From Fuerstiella sp. (GTDB taxonomy: Bacteria > Planctomycetota > Planctomycetia > Planctomycetales > Planctomycetaceae): a DNA stretch of 64,000 bases. Position 1 is the first letter of the stretch; each line of letters starts with the position of its first letter. Of this stretch, positions 1-10,561 are shown piece after piece. Location: the NCBI GenBank assembly GCA_022843805.1, contig JALHMY010000021.1:1-64000 (forward strand), written 5' to 3'. The position numbers and the translations under genes were made by a program. Below the pieces are notes generated by a model. That model was given only the letters and a program-made list of their open reading frames with translations, was not told the origin of the DNA and searched no databases.

Positions 1-42
1 ACGGTCGGTTTGTTTCCCCAGGTCACAGGAAAGCGGAGAACG

Positions 43-1212
43 ATGGCCAGCGTATCCACTCAAAAATCAACGGGACGGCGACGTGTGATCTTCCGGACGA
101 CGGATGGACGACGGGTCGCTCTGCATGTGGGCAGGATTCCCCGAAGTACGGCCCGGGAGATCGGCTTTCATCTTGATCATCTGGTGATCTGCCGCCAGTC
201 AGGCTGCGTGGTCCGGACGTCCACACAGGAATGGGTGGAACGCATTCGACTGGACTGGCCACGGCTGAGCCGTCGACTGGCGGGCCTGGGACTGATCACA
301 GATTCGGTGCGGACGGACCCGGTCTTTGTGGATTTTGTGCGGTCCCTGATTTCCAGCCGCACCGATGTGAAGCCCAATACCATCCGGGTCTGGCAGCAGA
401 CGGCCGAAAAAATCCATCAGTTCTTTGGCGAACGCCGGCTGCGGAGTCTGACCCGGAAAGACGGGAACGATTTTCTGCGGTGGCTGAGTTCCCCGGTGGA
501 GCGGGGAGGTGCCGGGCATCAGGCATCGACGGCCGGCAAACGTCTGGCCTGTGCCAAGGGTTTTCTGAATGAGGCGGTCGACGCCGAAATCCTCGCCGTC
601 AATCCGTTTCTGAAGGTCAAAACCCCTCGGGCAATTGATCATCGGCGTCGACAGTTCATCACCGCTCAGACGGTGGACCAGCTGATCGGTCAGATCTCCC
701 ACGTCGAGCTTCGGGCGGTGGTGGCCCTGAGCCGCTGGGGCGGGCTCAGGACCCCGTCCGAGCCTTTTGCCCTGCAGTGGCATCAGGTGGACTGGCATCG
801 GCAGCGAATCGTCGTCCCCGCTGTGAAGACTCGGCTTCGCGAAATTCCGTTGTTCCCGGAGCTCGTCCTGCCGCTCAGGGCTCTGCAGTCTGTTCAGGGA
901 GAATCTGCCGGAGAGGAGTTTCTGTTTCCTGAACTGCGCCGTCATACCGGGGCCAACCTGCGAAAACAGGTCGCCCGGCAGATCCGACGGGCCGGACTCG
1001 CCGTCTGGCCAAAGATCTTCCAGAACATGCGATCCTCAAGGCAGACCGAACTGGAAGAACGTTTCCCCCGAAAGACCGTTTGCGAGTGGATGGGCAACAG
1101 CGAACAGATTGCCGATCAGCACTACCTGCAGGTCCGCCAGGAACATTATGAGCTGGCCGTACGGATCGAGACAACGGACGGGCCGTCTCCCGGAATCATC
1201 CGGGGCATCTGA
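43..1212 (+). CDS. Tyrosine recombinase / phage-type integrase with atypical active site
   Basis: A 389-aa member of the tyrosine recombinase family, which cuts and rejoins DNA at attachment sites. The ATG at 43 follows a purine-rich ribosome site; a TTG at 10 is a weaker alternative. Residues ~90-190 form the core-binding (SAM-like) domain and ~205-375 the catalytic domain. Box I Arg236 lies in GGLRTPSE, Lys262 follows the beta-hairpin, and Tyr361 lies in DQHYLQV. Two usual histidines are replaced: the box II H-x-x-R reads Q-N-M-R (Gln327, Arg330) and the G-H-S motif reads G-N-S (Asn352). The related gene at 3127 has histidine at both places. The family call is firm; full activity is uncertain because of these substitutions. 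Confidence 0.88.
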   Translation: MASVSTQKSTGRRRVIFRTTDGRRVALHVGRIPRSTAREIGFHLDHLVICRQSGCVVRTSTQEWVERIRLDWPRLSRRLAGLGLITDSVRTDPVFVDFVRSLISSRTDVKPNTIRVWQQTAEKIHQFFGERRLRSLTRKDGNDFLRWLSSPVERGGAGHQASTAGKRLACAKGFLNEAVDAEILAVNPFLKVKTPRAIDHRRRQFITAQTVDQLIGQISHVELRAVVALSRWGGLRTPSEPFALQWHQVDWHRQRIVVPAVKTRLREIPLFPELVLPLRALQSVQGESAGEEFLFPELRRHTGANLRKQVARQIRRAGLAVWPKIFQNMRSSRQTELEERFPRKTVCEWMGNSEQIADQHYLQVRQEHYELAVRIETTDGPSPGIIRGI

Positions 1213-1373
1213 TGACCCAAGTGTCGATCGTGAGTGAGGTTTCCGGAAACGACCGGCATCCCGATTCAGGCAGATCTACGGACAGTGGATACACGAACAA
1301 GCTCACAGTAATCTGTTGATCCTGCTTGTGACGTGACTCTGATTCCTTCCTGACGTATTCCGGGAGATTTCCT

Positions 1374-2597
1374 TTGTCCGAGAACCTGAGTGATCGACTG
1401 CGAAATGGGTGGGCCGGGAGACATTCGATTGAGCTCCAGCTTTATCGCAGTGAAGAAGTTGCGTGGGCATATAAGCGATTCGCAATCCCCGGGGGACCAC
1501 ACTGTGCAGCCGAGGCAAAATGTGGTGAGTACATCCTCCAGCTTTGGCTGCCAAACGGGATCTCTGGCGAAATGGAAATTCAATCACTTGAAGCACTGCT
1601 TCAAAAGAACAGGACGGCATTGAAATTCCTCATAGGTCATCCTCTGAGAGGCGCGTTGCGGCAGGAGAATCGGCGTCGAATTCAAGAGGCAACGGAGTCA
1701 CCGCTGGTATCCGTATCTGGTATTGATCAGCTTTACGAAACGGTTTGGGTTCCATCGGATCAAATCTGGCCCGTTGTCGCAGTTTGGGCCTGTGAACGAG
1801 ACGACGCTTCGGTTCGTGGTTTAATTACCAATGTCAGCGAAGTCCCTGCGATTACCCCGGGAACGGAATCCGTGACTTGCCACTCCTGGCCGTGCCTGAT
1901 TTCCATGATCAGTGACGTGGTTGAAGCAGCCATCGCTGGCAGGCAATTCAGTCTTCCCTCCGGTGATTCCGGCCAGGAGGACGAAAGCTCTGGAGATTCA
2001 GGGGAGGCCGAACAAGGCCACGGCGACGCGGGCGAACCTGCTGAAATCGACGATGTTTTGGAAGAGAAGAGGGAAGGCCCCAGTGCATTGGCAGAGGTCG
2101 ACAAAACCCCCAGCGATTCAGGCGAGAAGACTGAAAGCTTTGGTGACTCTGGGCAAACCGACAAAGATTCCATTGATTCGCGACAGGAAGTTGAAAATTC
2201 GGGAGAGTTCGGCGAAGCCGATAAAATCGACGATTCTAAGGAGAAACCTACTCTTGGGGATGTGGCGGCGATATCGACCGGCCCAGAGCTGAAAGAGGCA
2301 GAGCAAATCGAACAGTTCAAGAACAAAATTCTGCTGCCTTCCTGGGACCTTCCCCATAGTACGATCTCGTTTGAGGGGATTGTTGTAAGACAGTTTGGCG
2401 CGAAGGTTGGCGAATCGGTCAAACGTATTCTATCTGCATTTGAGGAAGAGCATTGGCCCGAGCACATTCTGGATCCGATCACGGGACCGAATGAAGATAA
2501 ATCACAAGTCACAGAAGCCCTCCGAACAATCAACAGGGGCCTCAGTCGCCTTTCATTTCACGTAAACGGGGAATACATCGTGTGGAGGCGAAAGTAA
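1374..2597 (+). CDS. Unrecognised acidic-repeat protein, island cargo
   Basis: A 407-aa protein I do not recognise. It starts at TTG 1374, seven bases after GGGAG at 1362-1366; no earlier in-frame ATG is present. Residues ~1-190 look globular. Residues ~195-305 are a low-complexity acidic linker built on imperfect SGDSGE / GDSGQTDK / EFGEADK units, rich in Asp, Glu, Ser and Gly and probably disordered. The last ~90 residues are again folded, with a pattern like a small winged-helix domain (GWP-type segment EEHWPEHILDPI, then SQVTEALRTINRGL and a basic VWRRK end). Similar C-terminal segments occur in other planctomycete hypotheticals, from memory only. It lies between two recombinase genes, so it is probably element cargo. 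Function unknown. Confidence 0.7.
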   Translation: MSENLSDRLRNGWAGRHSIELQLYRSEEVAWAYKRFAIPGGPHCAAEAKCGEYILQLWLPNGISGEMEIQSLEALLQKNRTALKFLIGHPLRGALRQENRRRIQEATESPLVSVSGIDQLYETVWVPSDQIWPVVAVWACERDDASVRGLITNVSEVPAITPGTESVTCHSWPCLISMISDVVEAAIAGRQFSLPSGDSGQEDESSGDSGEAEQGHGDAGEPAEIDDVLEEKREGPSALAEVDKTPSDSGEKTESFGDSGQTDKDSIDSRQEVENSGEFGEADKIDDSKEKPTLGDVAAISTGPELKEAEQIEQFKNKILLPSWDLPHSTISFEGIVVRQFGAKVGESVKRILSAFEEEHWPEHILDPITGPNEDKSQVTEALRTINRGLSRLSFHVNGEYIVWRRK

Positions 2598-2652
2598 CGC
2601 TCGGTCAACGTGCAGATGCCGAGTAAGTAATGAAAACCCTCGTAAAAACGTC

Positions 2653-2696
2653 TGACACCCAGTCGACACCCAGTCGACACCCAGTCAATACACAGT
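2653..2696. repeat. Four 11-bp iterons upstream of the excisionase-like gene
   Basis: Direct repeats of the unit CGACACCCAGT lie head to tail at 2653-2663 (first base T), 2664-2674, 2675-2685 and, degenerate, 2686-2696. The 11-bp period puts each copy on about the same face of the helix. They sit 75 bp before the small helix-turn-helix gene. They may be recombinase arm sites, excisionase sites or an operator; which one cannot be told from sequence. Confidence 0.7.
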
Positions 2697-2769
2697 GACA
2701 AGAGTGGATTTTCTGCCATGATCGGCCTGTCGCAAGTTGCGGCGTTTATCAGTTAACAGGAGTAAACGT

Positions 2770-3009
2770 ATGAATCGAAGCGAAAGTGTTCGCAGTCCGA
2801 AAGACGGCAGTCAGCCAGCGTTACTGGTCAAACCATTGGATGCCTCGAAGATGCTGGGAATCTCCACAAGGACATTGTGGGCGCAGACAGAGCCTCGCGG
2901 TCCGATCCCCTGTGTACGGATAGGAAGCAGCGTTCGATACTCGCCGGAATCCCTGCGAACCTTTGTGGTGAATCAACAAGCTGGATTGCACGACGCCGGA
3001 CTCAATTGA
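2770..3009 (+). CDS. Small helix-turn-helix protein, excisionase-like
   Basis: A 79-aa protein. The ATG at 2770 has AGGAG at 2758-2762. After ~20 polar residues comes a MerR/excisionase-type helix-turn-helix: LDASKMLGISTRTLWAQTEP, then a wing-like stretch with the usual pattern PCVRIGSSVRYSPESLRTF. This arrangement is typical of small DNA-binding proteins (often annotated helix-turn-helix domain-containing or Xis) that sit immediately before an integrase and steer the direction of recombination. Here the broken integrase follows 117 bp downstream. The role as excisionase is inferred from domain and position; it could instead be a local repressor. Confidence 0.72.
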   Translation: MNRSESVRSPKDGSQPALLVKPLDASKMLGISTRTLWAQTEPRGPIPCVRIGSSVRYSPESLRTFVVNQQAGLHDAGLN

Positions 3010-3126
3010 GCGGCATTTGGGTAATGCAGTAAGGGATTCAACCAATTCACCGTTTTTGGCAATCGATCTCGGTCAACCTGATTGGCCGAGGTCGTTTCTC
3101 TGAATTTACGATAAGGACCGGAAGAG

Positions 3127-4544
<1,418 letters not shown>

Positions 4545-4669
4545 CGGGGTGCTTTGGTCTGGCAGATGGGGCGTTGAGAATTCTCTCGGTTCCATTTGCC
4601 GGGCCGAGTGCAGAGTCTGCACTGGTCGGAACGCTATCACTCCTGATCGTGCGTGTCAAGCAGAGTTGA

Positions 4670-5065
4670 TCAGTTGAAGAACTGGCCACGACCAGTCGCC
4701 TCAAAGGCGCTTCTGAAATGCTGGATTTCAGGTGCCGAAGAATTCTCAGGCCACAGAATCGAAATGACGTCAAACCGGGCACTGTCATTCAGTCGCTTTT
4801 TCCTCTTCAGCCATGACAGCGCGGCTCGTGTGATTTTCTCCTGCTTGGCTGAATTGACAGCCTCAAACGGCTGGCCCCTCTGGTCTGAGGTACGCGTCTT
4901 CACCTCGACAAATACGATACATTTTCCGTCCAGGGCAATGATGTCAATCTCGCCGAAAATGCTGCGGCTCTTTCGCTCCAGGATGCGGAATCCCCGCTTC
5001 TTCAGATAGCGGATGGCGGCACGCTCTCCCTTGTCTCCCAGGATCAGTCGAAACAGGCGTTTCAT
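4670..5065 (-). CDS. yraN: YraN/UPF0102 family endonuclease-like protein
   Basis: A 131-aa protein with the UPF0102 core: GDKGERAAIRYLKKRGFRIL, then FGEIDIIALDG and FVEVKTRT. The Glu/Asp/Glu-x-Lys pattern is that of the PD-(D/E)XK nuclease fold. The cellular role of this conserved family is not settled; links to DNA uptake or repair have been suggested. It is the last gene of the ffh-rpsP-trmD-rplS cluster, a very common position for yraN, but a hairpin at 5097-5134 separates it from rplS. Length and motifs are normal for the family. Confidence 0.9.
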   Translation of the reverse strand: MKRLFRLILGDKGERAAIRYLKKRGFRILERKSRSIFGEIDIIALDGKCIVFVEVKTRTSDQRGQPFEAVNSAKQEKITRAALSWLKRKKRLNDSARFDVISILWPENSSAPEIQHFRSAFEATGRGQFFN

Positions 5066-5092
5066 CTTCCGACCCTTCGTGTCAGCGCAGCG

Positions 5093-5134
5093 AAAAGGCG
5101 ACAGCCAGAGGAACCCCGGTTCCTGGCTGTCGCC
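5093..5134 (-). terminator. Strong hairpin after rplS
   Basis: A long stem (5134-5124 with 5107-5097, extended by 5123-5118 with 5115-5110 after a two-base bulge) is followed on the minus strand by TTTT at 5096-5093. It lies between rplS and yraN and probably ends most transcripts of the ribosomal operon; the short T-run suggests leaky termination. Confidence 0.65.
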
Positions 5135-5186
5135 TGTTGATCAATCAATCACATCAACAGTCCCTTCATCCCGAAGGGATCAGAAC

Positions 5187-5573
5187 TCATTTCGCGTTGT
5201 CGTTGACCTGGACTTCCCAGGGACGTGCGCGTCGTTCTTTCAGGCGAGTGGCCTTGCCGGTACGTTCACGGAGATAATACAGCTTCGCCCGGCGGACTCG
5301 AGCATGTCGTTTCACTTCCACCTGTGCAACCTTGGGAGAATGCGTCGGGAACGTACGTTCCACGCCTTCACCCTGGACAACTCGGCGAACAGTGAACATT
5401 TCACTGGTTCCGCTGCCACGGCGAGCGATGACAACGCCGCTGAAAATCTGGATGCGTTCCTTATTACCTTCCAGAATTCGTGTATGCACATCGACGGTGT
5501 CACCGACGGCAAACTGCAAAGGTTCCGCACGCAGGCTGGACTTTTCAGCAGCATCCAAAAGTTTGTTTCTCAT
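5187..5573 (-). CDS. rplS: 50S ribosomal protein L19
   Basis: A 128-aa protein matching bacterial L19 throughout: [20 protein letters not shown], the core [13 protein letters not shown] and [17 protein letters not shown], and the basic C-terminal part [21 protein letters not shown]19 sits at the 30S-50S interface of the ribosome. The ATG is at 5573. It follows trmD by ~85 bp on the same strand, in the conserved order rpsP-trmD-rplS (rimM, often between rpsP and trmD, is absent here). Confidence 0.97.
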   Translation of the reverse strand: MRNKLLDAAEKSSLRAEPLQFAVGDTVDVHTRILEGNKERIQIFSGVVIARRGSGTSEMFTVRRVVQGEGVERTFPTHSPKVAQVEVKRHARVRRAKLYYLRERTGKATRLKERRARPWEVQVNDNAK

Positions 5574-5658
5574 GATTCGGGGTTCCTTATCAGCATTATG
5601 GTCGGTAACAAATCACAGCAGCCAGTGCTCATCAGCATCCCGGCCCTGTTCTCAGAAT

Positions 5659-6393
5659 CTACGTTTCTTCGCCATGAACAGTTTGCTGATGGGTGCGACC
5701 GGGTGTCGGCTGCGTCTGCAGCAGGTCGCTGCGTCGTTCCATCGTTCTTTGCAAACTCTGTTCATCCTGCCATCTTTCAACGGCCTGATGATCACCGCTT
5801 AACAGCACTTCCGGCACCGTCATTCCCCGGAACTCGCGAGGGCGAGTAAACTGAGGATGTTCCAGACGGCCAGCTCTGCTAAACGAATCATAACGACTAC
5901 TGGTCTCATCACCCAGCACATCCGGTATGAGACGGATGACTGTGTCGATGATCAGCATTGCCGGCACTTCTCCGCCATTGCAGATGAAGTCTCCGACGGA
6001 AATCTCTGTTGGCTGCAGACCCTGACGGATTCGATCATCGAATCCTTCATATCGCCCGCATAACAGAATGAGTCTTTCTTCAGTTGCCAGTTCTTCAACC
6101 AGCGACTGATCCAGTTTTCGACCCTGAGGAGTCAGCATGATCAGACGACCTGGAACAGCCGCCTGAGCCTGTACAGTCTCCACACAATCAAAAACCGGCT
6201 GACACATGATCAGCATTCCAGGACCACCACCGAAAGGCTTATCGTCAATCTGACGACGCTTTCCCGGAGCGAAATCCCGGAAGTTATGCAATCGCACATC
6301 CACCAGACCGCGTTCAATCGCAAGCTTCAGGATACTTTGCCGAAGGTAGCCTTCGAACATCTCCGGAAACAGTGTCAGGACGTCAAATCGCAT
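5659..6393 (-). CDS. trmD: tRNA (guanine-37-N1)-methyltransferase TrmD
   Basis: A 244-aa SPOUT methyltransferase that methylates G37 next to the anticodon and prevents +1 frameshifting. The start MRFDVLTLFPEMFEGYL is the typical TrmD N-terminus, so ATG 6393 is preferred over a TTG two codons earlier. Visible motifs are DDKPFGGGPGMLI, the trefoil-knot AdoMet site LLCGRYEGFDDRI and SVGDFICNGGEVPAMLIID. It lies in the ribosomal operon between rpsP and rplS. An intergenic hairpin at 6438-6463 lies just before it. Length is as expected. Confidence 0.97.
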   Translation of the reverse strand: MRFDVLTLFPEMFEGYLRQSILKLAIERGLVDVRLHNFRDFAPGKRRQIDDKPFGGGPGMLIMCQPVFDCVETVQAQAAVPGRLIMLTPQGRKLDQSLVEELATEERLILLCGRYEGFDDRIRQGLQPTEISVGDFICNGGEVPAMLIIDTVIRLIPDVLGDETSSRYDSFSRAGRLEHPQFTRPREFRGMTVPEVLLSGDHQAVERWQDEQSLQRTMERRSDLLQTQPTPGRTHQQTVHGEET

Positions 6394-6437
6394 AGCCAAA
6401 CACTTATCAGGTCAAAGTTATGGGACCTGCCCGACGT

Positions 6438-6463
6438 CTGAATGATTTTTGATGATCATTCAG
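6438..6463 (-). other. Hairpin between rpsP and trmD
   Basis: A perfect 9-bp stem (CTGAATGAT with ATCATTCAG) closes an 8-base loop in the short rpsP-trmD spacer. There is no T-run after it on the minus strand, so it is more likely an mRNA processing or stability element, or translational punctuation within the operon, than a terminator. Its function is inferred only from position. Confidence 0.4.
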
Positions 6464-6481
6464 GACAACAGTCGGATCCTG

Positions 6482-6820
6482 TCATTCAGCGGATGCTTCG
6501 GCAGCTGCCGGAGCGGCCGTTTCTTTGACTTTCGGAGGTGTCATTGGCGGAGGTGCCGAGGCACTGCCAAATTTATTGGTGCGGACCTTGCGAATCAGTG
6601 CGTTCACTTTTTCGCTGGGCTGAGCACCCACGGACAACCAGTAATCCACTCGTTCCATGTTCAGCAGCACTCGACGAGCTTTATCGCTGACCATTGGATC
6701 GTAGTGGCCCACTTCTTCGATGGCCTTGCCATCTCGCTGGACTCGGGCATCCATCACACAGATACGGAAAAACGGGCGATGCTTGCGGCCCATTTTCTTC
6801 ATTCGAATTCGAACAGCCAT
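6482..6820 (-). CDS. rpsP: 30S ribosomal protein S16
   Basis: A 112-aa protein. The canonical S16 N-terminus MAVRIRMKKMGRKHRPFFRI fixes the start at 6820, with AGGAG just upstream; a longer frame from 6856 is not supported. Conserved segments include DGKAIEEVGHYDPM and the Tyr-Trp segment VDYWLSVGAQPSEKVNALI. The last ~35 residues form a Pro/Ala-rich tail (SASAPPPMTPPKV, then AAPAAAEA) that varies between species. S16 is needed for assembly of the 30S body. Second gene of the ffh operon, ~50 bp after ffh. Confidence 0.97.
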   Translation of the reverse strand: MAVRIRMKKMGRKHRPFFRICVMDARVQRDGKAIEEVGHYDPMVSDKARRVLLNMERVDYWLSVGAQPSEKVNALIRKVRTNKFGSASAPPPMTPPKVKETAAPAAAEASAE

Positions 6821-6873
6821 TTCAACTCCTGGACTAGCAAAACACAGCTCAATCACTCTGAACGCGGAAGGTC

Positions 6874-8358
6874 TTATTTCTTTCGATTTCGTTTTTTCTG
6901 CTTCTTTGCGTCTTTTCTTTGTTTCTTCTTTTTGTCCTTCAGATCATCCCGATTTTCCGGGGGACGCTGAACTCGGACGGCCCGGGGATTGACGTCGGCC
7001 CCCGGGTTCATAAACCCGCCACTGGCCAGCTGTCGGACGGCGTTGACGCGGTCCTTAACGCCGAGATTGGACATGTCCTGCATCAGTCGACTCATATTGG
7101 AGAAGTCTTTGAGCAGTTTGTTGACATCGGCAGGCTGAACTCCACTGCCGCGGGCAATTCGGTTGCGTCGACTGCGATCAATTCGATCCGGGTTGGTTCG
7201 TTCATCGGGCGTCATCGAATTGATGATGCCTTCGATTCGCCGCATATCGTCTTCCGGGTTGAGATCACCCATTGCATTGAGCAGATTGCCCATGCCGGGG
7301 ATCATTTTCATGATATCCCGCATGGAGCCCAGCTTCTTGATCTGCCGCATCTGTTTGCGGAAGTCGTCGAGGCTGAATTTGCCCTGCTGCATCTTCTGCT
7401 GCTGCAGAAGCATCTCATCTTCGTCAAATTCCTGCTGGGCCTTTTCGAAGAGCGAAACGATGTCGCCCATGCCCAGGATTCGGCCGGCCATGCGGTCCGG
7501 ATGAAAATCTTCCAGCCGATCCAGCTGTTCCCCGACACCAATAAACTTAATGGGAACGCCGGTGACTGCCTTCACGCTGAGTGCCGCACCACCGCGGGTA
7601 TCGCCATCCAGCTTGGTCAGAATGACGCCGTCCAGTTCGAGCGCATCGTTGAACGCTTTTGCACTGTTGACCGCGTCCTGCCCCGTCATTGCATCGCAGA
7701 CGAGCAGAGCCTGATCGGGAGACACGCTGTTGTCGATCTGCTGCAGTTCGCTCATCAGCGCGCTGTCAACGTGCAGACGGCCGGCGGTGTCCAGAATTAC
7801 AACTCGTGCGCCGAGCTTTTTCGCTTCCTTTACGCCGTTGCGGCAGACCTGAACCGGATTGCTGCTGGCGGGATCTTCCGCATAAACGGGGCAGCCAATT
7901 TGCTGACCAATAATCTTCAGCTGCTCAATAGCGGCTGGACGCTGCAAGTCCGCCGCCACAAGCATAGGCGAGTGCCCGGCTTCTTTGAGCCGTTTGGCCA
8001 GTTTGCCGCAGGTTGTGGTTTTTCCCGATCCCTGCAGACCGCACATCATAATGACGCTGATGCCGTCCCGCTTGATCGCCAGCGAGTGGTCGACCGGGCC
8101 CATCAGGTTGATGAGTTCCTGATGGACGATACCCACGACCTGTTCTTCGGGCCGCAGGGATTTCAGAACTTTTTCGCCGATCGCCTGAGCAGTCACGCGT
8201 TTGACAAAATCCTGCGTCACATCGTACGCAACGTCAGCCTCCAGCAGAGCCTGACGCACCTGCCGCATGCCTTCGTGGATATTGCTTTCCGTGATCTTTC
8301 CGGTTCCCCGGAAAGCCGTAAAGGCTTTACCCAGACTTTGTGTAATCGTTTCGAACAC
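6874..8358 (-). CDS. ffh: Signal recognition particle protein Ffh (SRP54)
   Basis: A 494-aa SRP GTPase that binds signal sequences of nascent membrane proteins and 4.5S RNA and docks with FtsY. An N domain (~1-90) is followed by the G domain with P-loop [13 protein letters not shown] (~110), [20 protein letters not shown] and [14 protein letters not shown]. The M domain follows (~330-450), with Met-rich helices and RIARGSGV for RNA binding. The tail from ~455 is very basic ([20 protein letters not shown]). The start is GTG at 8358. It is the first gene of the cluster; ~290 bp upstream hold no other gene. Confidence 0.97.
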   Translation of the reverse strand: MFETITQSLGKAFTAFRGTGKITESNIHEGMRQVRQALLEADVAYDVTQDFVKRVTAQAIGEKVLKSLRPEEQVVGIVHQELINLMGPVDHSLAIKRDGISVIMMCGLQGSGKTTTCGKLAKRLKEAGHSPMLVAADLQRPAAIEQLKIIGQQIGCPVYAEDPASSNPVQVCRNGVKEAKKLGARVVILDTAGRLHVDSALMSELQQIDNSVSPDQALLVCDAMTGQDAVNSAKAFNDALELDGVILTKLDGDTRGGAALSVKAVTGVPIKFIGVGEQLDRLEDFHPDRMAGRILGMGDIVSLFEKAQQEFDEDEMLLQQQKMQQGKFSLDDFRKQMRQIKKLGSMRDIMKMIPGMGNLLNAMGDLNPEDDMRRIEGIINSMTPDERTNPDRIDRSRRNRIARGSGVQPADVNKLLKDFSNMSRLMQDMSNLGVKDRVNAVRQLASGGFMNPGADVNPRAVRVQRPPENRDDLKDKKKKQRKDAKKQKKRNRKK

Positions 8359-8644
8359 GTTTTGACCAGTTTTCTGTAGTTTTGGGCGTCAATTCACCAC
8401 TCCGGATGAACGACGACCATTCATTCCGCCACGATCGGTGATCGGGGCAGTGTTTGCCACAAGCATTTTGTGTGGCGTAAAGTCTTTTCTGGAAACAACT
8501 TCGAATAGCAACCAATTTCCATCGTCTTCCGAGCATGCGGTGCGCGCAGCCGGGGCCGGAAAAAACGAACCGCGGATGATATCGTCGCCCTAAGTCGCTG
8601 GCAAGCCGTTCGTTACGAGAGCTCAATAATGGGTCAAATGTCGG

Positions 8645-10561
8645 CTAATTCAGGCCGTCATCATCCATTTGTTCGCTGAAAACTGCCGTTTTGGCGGAAT
8701 CTGGCGGACTGAGGACACGGCACCACAGGCACCATTCGGCGTTGTGTGACTCAAATGCGACCCACTCGCCCGAACTCTTTATACTCTGCGTTTCCCGAAA
8801 ACGGCGAAATGCGATGACCTGAACCTCCTCCGGAATTGCCTGCACGTTAATCCGCTCGCCGCTGAAAATCTGCTGAGCAATCTGCTGACGACTGGCAAAT
8901 TCCGGCGTGTTGAACTGATGGCCGACCCACGGCCGGATATCAGCGTACGCCGGCGAAAGGTAATTGAGCGTTTCGGATTCCGTCAGCCAGACCTGATCAG
9001 GAAACCGCTGCCCGGCTTCCCGGAGCAGTGCTCGTTCATGCATATCGAGATGAAATCCGAACCTGCCTGCGAAGAGCCACTGCGAATGGATCACGGAAAA
9101 GGCGATGTTATCCACGGTGAACAACAGCATCAGTGCCGGCAGCCATCGGCGCCGGCGTGCTGCATTGTCCGCCCCACGCCGATTGTGGGCCGGTGAGTGC
9201 CACCAGCTGTACAGCACCGGCAGCCCGAGCAGAAACAGAGGCATCCAGATGTAACCCCGAGTGAAATGCAGAGGCTGTACGGGCTTCATGAACCGATCGT
9301 GAAAGACCAGACCAACCGCGGTTAAGAGTGCACAGATCAGAAATTGTTCGGGCCGTGTCAATGGCCCGGATACAGCGGAATGGAATCGGGTGGAATTGAG
9401 ATGAACGGTGTTCCCTTCATCCACTGTTGCAACAGTTGGAGCGACGAGCGTCCCATTTGCACGGGCGATCCTGATGGCTGCCGGGATAATCACGAGACCA
9501 TACGCCAGAGCTGCCGAGGTCCACGAGAGACTCCAGTCGAGCTCCCAAACCTGCTGCAAACGCTCGTGATGAATGAAACCGGGTAACCAGATTTTGTAAT
9601 ACCACAGAAACAGAGCCAGCATACTGGCTGATACCATCGCCAGCACGGCAGTTGAGTGTTCACGGATCTGGCAGAACTGCAGGCATCTCCAGAGATTCAG
9701 TGTGAGCAGAAGCTCGAGTCCGGACCAGGGATGAGTGGCGGCCAGCAGACCGCAGAACACAGTTCCTCGAACCGGCTGGCCCCGCATTTCGCTGATCCAG
9801 CAGGCTGCCACCAGAATGTGATAAACCGATTCCGTCGCGAAGATGGAGTTTCGTCCCCAGGTGAGAAACCAGAGTCCCTTGCCGGGATCAAACTGCAGCA
9901 GTGTGGAAATGGGATCAGAATGGCCCAGACATCCGGCCAGAAACCCGCCAGCGACAAGTAATCCTCCGCCCCACATGGACAATAAAAACCAGTAGTGAGG
10001 TGAAGCAGCAGGCGGCAGTCTTTCTGCAACCAGTTTCCAGGTCATCAGGGAAAGCCCGACGGAAGCGAGGAATGTCATTCCCAGAATCAGGTCTCCTGGG
10101 TTGGCATCGGCAAAGGCTGGAAGTAAACCCATTCCCCACAACAGCCAGTGCCCATAGATGGACGGGGCCGCCGGGTCCGGATCAAACGGGTTGGGGTAAA
10201 GAAATCCGTTCCCCCGGTCGAAAGCCGCGCGGCCGTTCGCCATGTAATATGGCATCTCATAGTGAAAGAAACCGGTTGCTGTCTCAGGATTCGAAATCCA
10301 GTGCGCCAGAGGCAGTAACCAGAACGGGAGCACCGCCATCAGTACCATGAATGCCGGCGATAGCCGCACGCTGCCGGGTGCTCTGAGCGGAGTGTCCTCA
10401 GCGCGAAGGTGATGCTCGGCGATGGGCGGCTCCGAATTGACACACTCCGGCTCCTGCGTGAGAACCGAGGTATTCAATATTCGGGGGAAGGAAGGGATAT
10501 CGTGGGACAAGCAAACGACCTGTCTTTGCGATGGATGGCGGCGGCACCGAAGAACGGCCAC
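8645..10561 (-). CDS. Polytopic membrane protein of unknown function
   Basis: A frame of up to 638 aa. The GTG at 10561 is the furthest start, but the first ~70 residues look non-membrane and weakly constrained; an ATG just before the first membrane segment (FMVLMAVLPFWLLPLAHW) is possible, so the N-terminus is uncertain. About nine to ten hydrophobic helices follow, with a large periplasmic-type loop after the first (PYYMANGRAAFDRGNGFLYP) and a C-terminal soluble part of ~130 residues (LTESETLNYLSPAYADIRPW). The layout resembles planctomycete glycosyltransferase-like or mannosyltransferase-like membrane proteins, but I see no diagnostic motif. It is divergent from the flippase-like gene at 10930. 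Confidence 0.7.
   Translation of the reverse strand: MAVLRCRRHPSQRQVVCLSHDIPSFPRILNTSVLTQEPECVNSEPPIAEHHLRAEDTPLRAPGSVRLSPAFMVLMAVLPFWLLPLAHWISNPETATGFFHYEMPYYMANGRAAFDRGNGFLYPNPFDPDPAAPSIYGHWLLWGMGLLPAFADANPGDLILGMTFLASVGLSLMTWKLVAERLPPAASPHYWFLLSMWGGGLLVAGGFLAGCLGHSDPISTLLQFDPGKGLWFLTWGRNSIFATESVYHILVAACWISEMRGQPVRGTVFCGLLAATHPWSGLELLLTLNLWRCLQFCQIREHSTAVLAMVSASMLALFLWYYKIWLPGFIHHERLQQVWELDWSLSWTSAALAYGLVIIPAAIRIARANGTLVAPTVATVDEGNTVHLNSTRFHSAVSGPLTRPEQFLICALLTAVGLVFHDRFMKPVQPLHFTRGYIWMPLFLLGLPVLYSWWHSPAHNRRGADNAARRRRWLPALMLLFTVDNIAFSVIHSQWLFAGRFGFHLDMHERALLREAGQRFPDQVWLTESETLNYLSPAYADIRPWVGHQFNTPEFASRQQIAQQIFSGERINVQAIPEEVQVIAFRRFRETQSIKSSGEWVAFESHNAEWCLWCRVLSPPDSAKTAVFSEQMDDDGLN

Noticed and set aside
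199-945. 248-codon open frame on the minus strand
   Set aside because: Antisense of the intact integrase; no motif of its own.
1760-2533. 257-codon minus-strand frame with Ser/Pro-rich translation
   Set aside because: Antisense of the acidic-repeat gene; repeats translate in any frame. The plus frame has a good ribosome site.
5013-5849. 278-codon plus-strand frame
   Set aside because: Covers rplS and part of trmD in antisense and crosses the terminator hairpin.
6919-8379. 486-codon open frame on the plus strand
   Set aside because: Exact antisense of ffh, which has all SRP GTPase motifs; the frame is a by-product of codon bias.
8327-8626. 99-codon minus-strand frame upstream of ffh
   Set aside because: Overlaps the ffh start and has no recognisable pattern.
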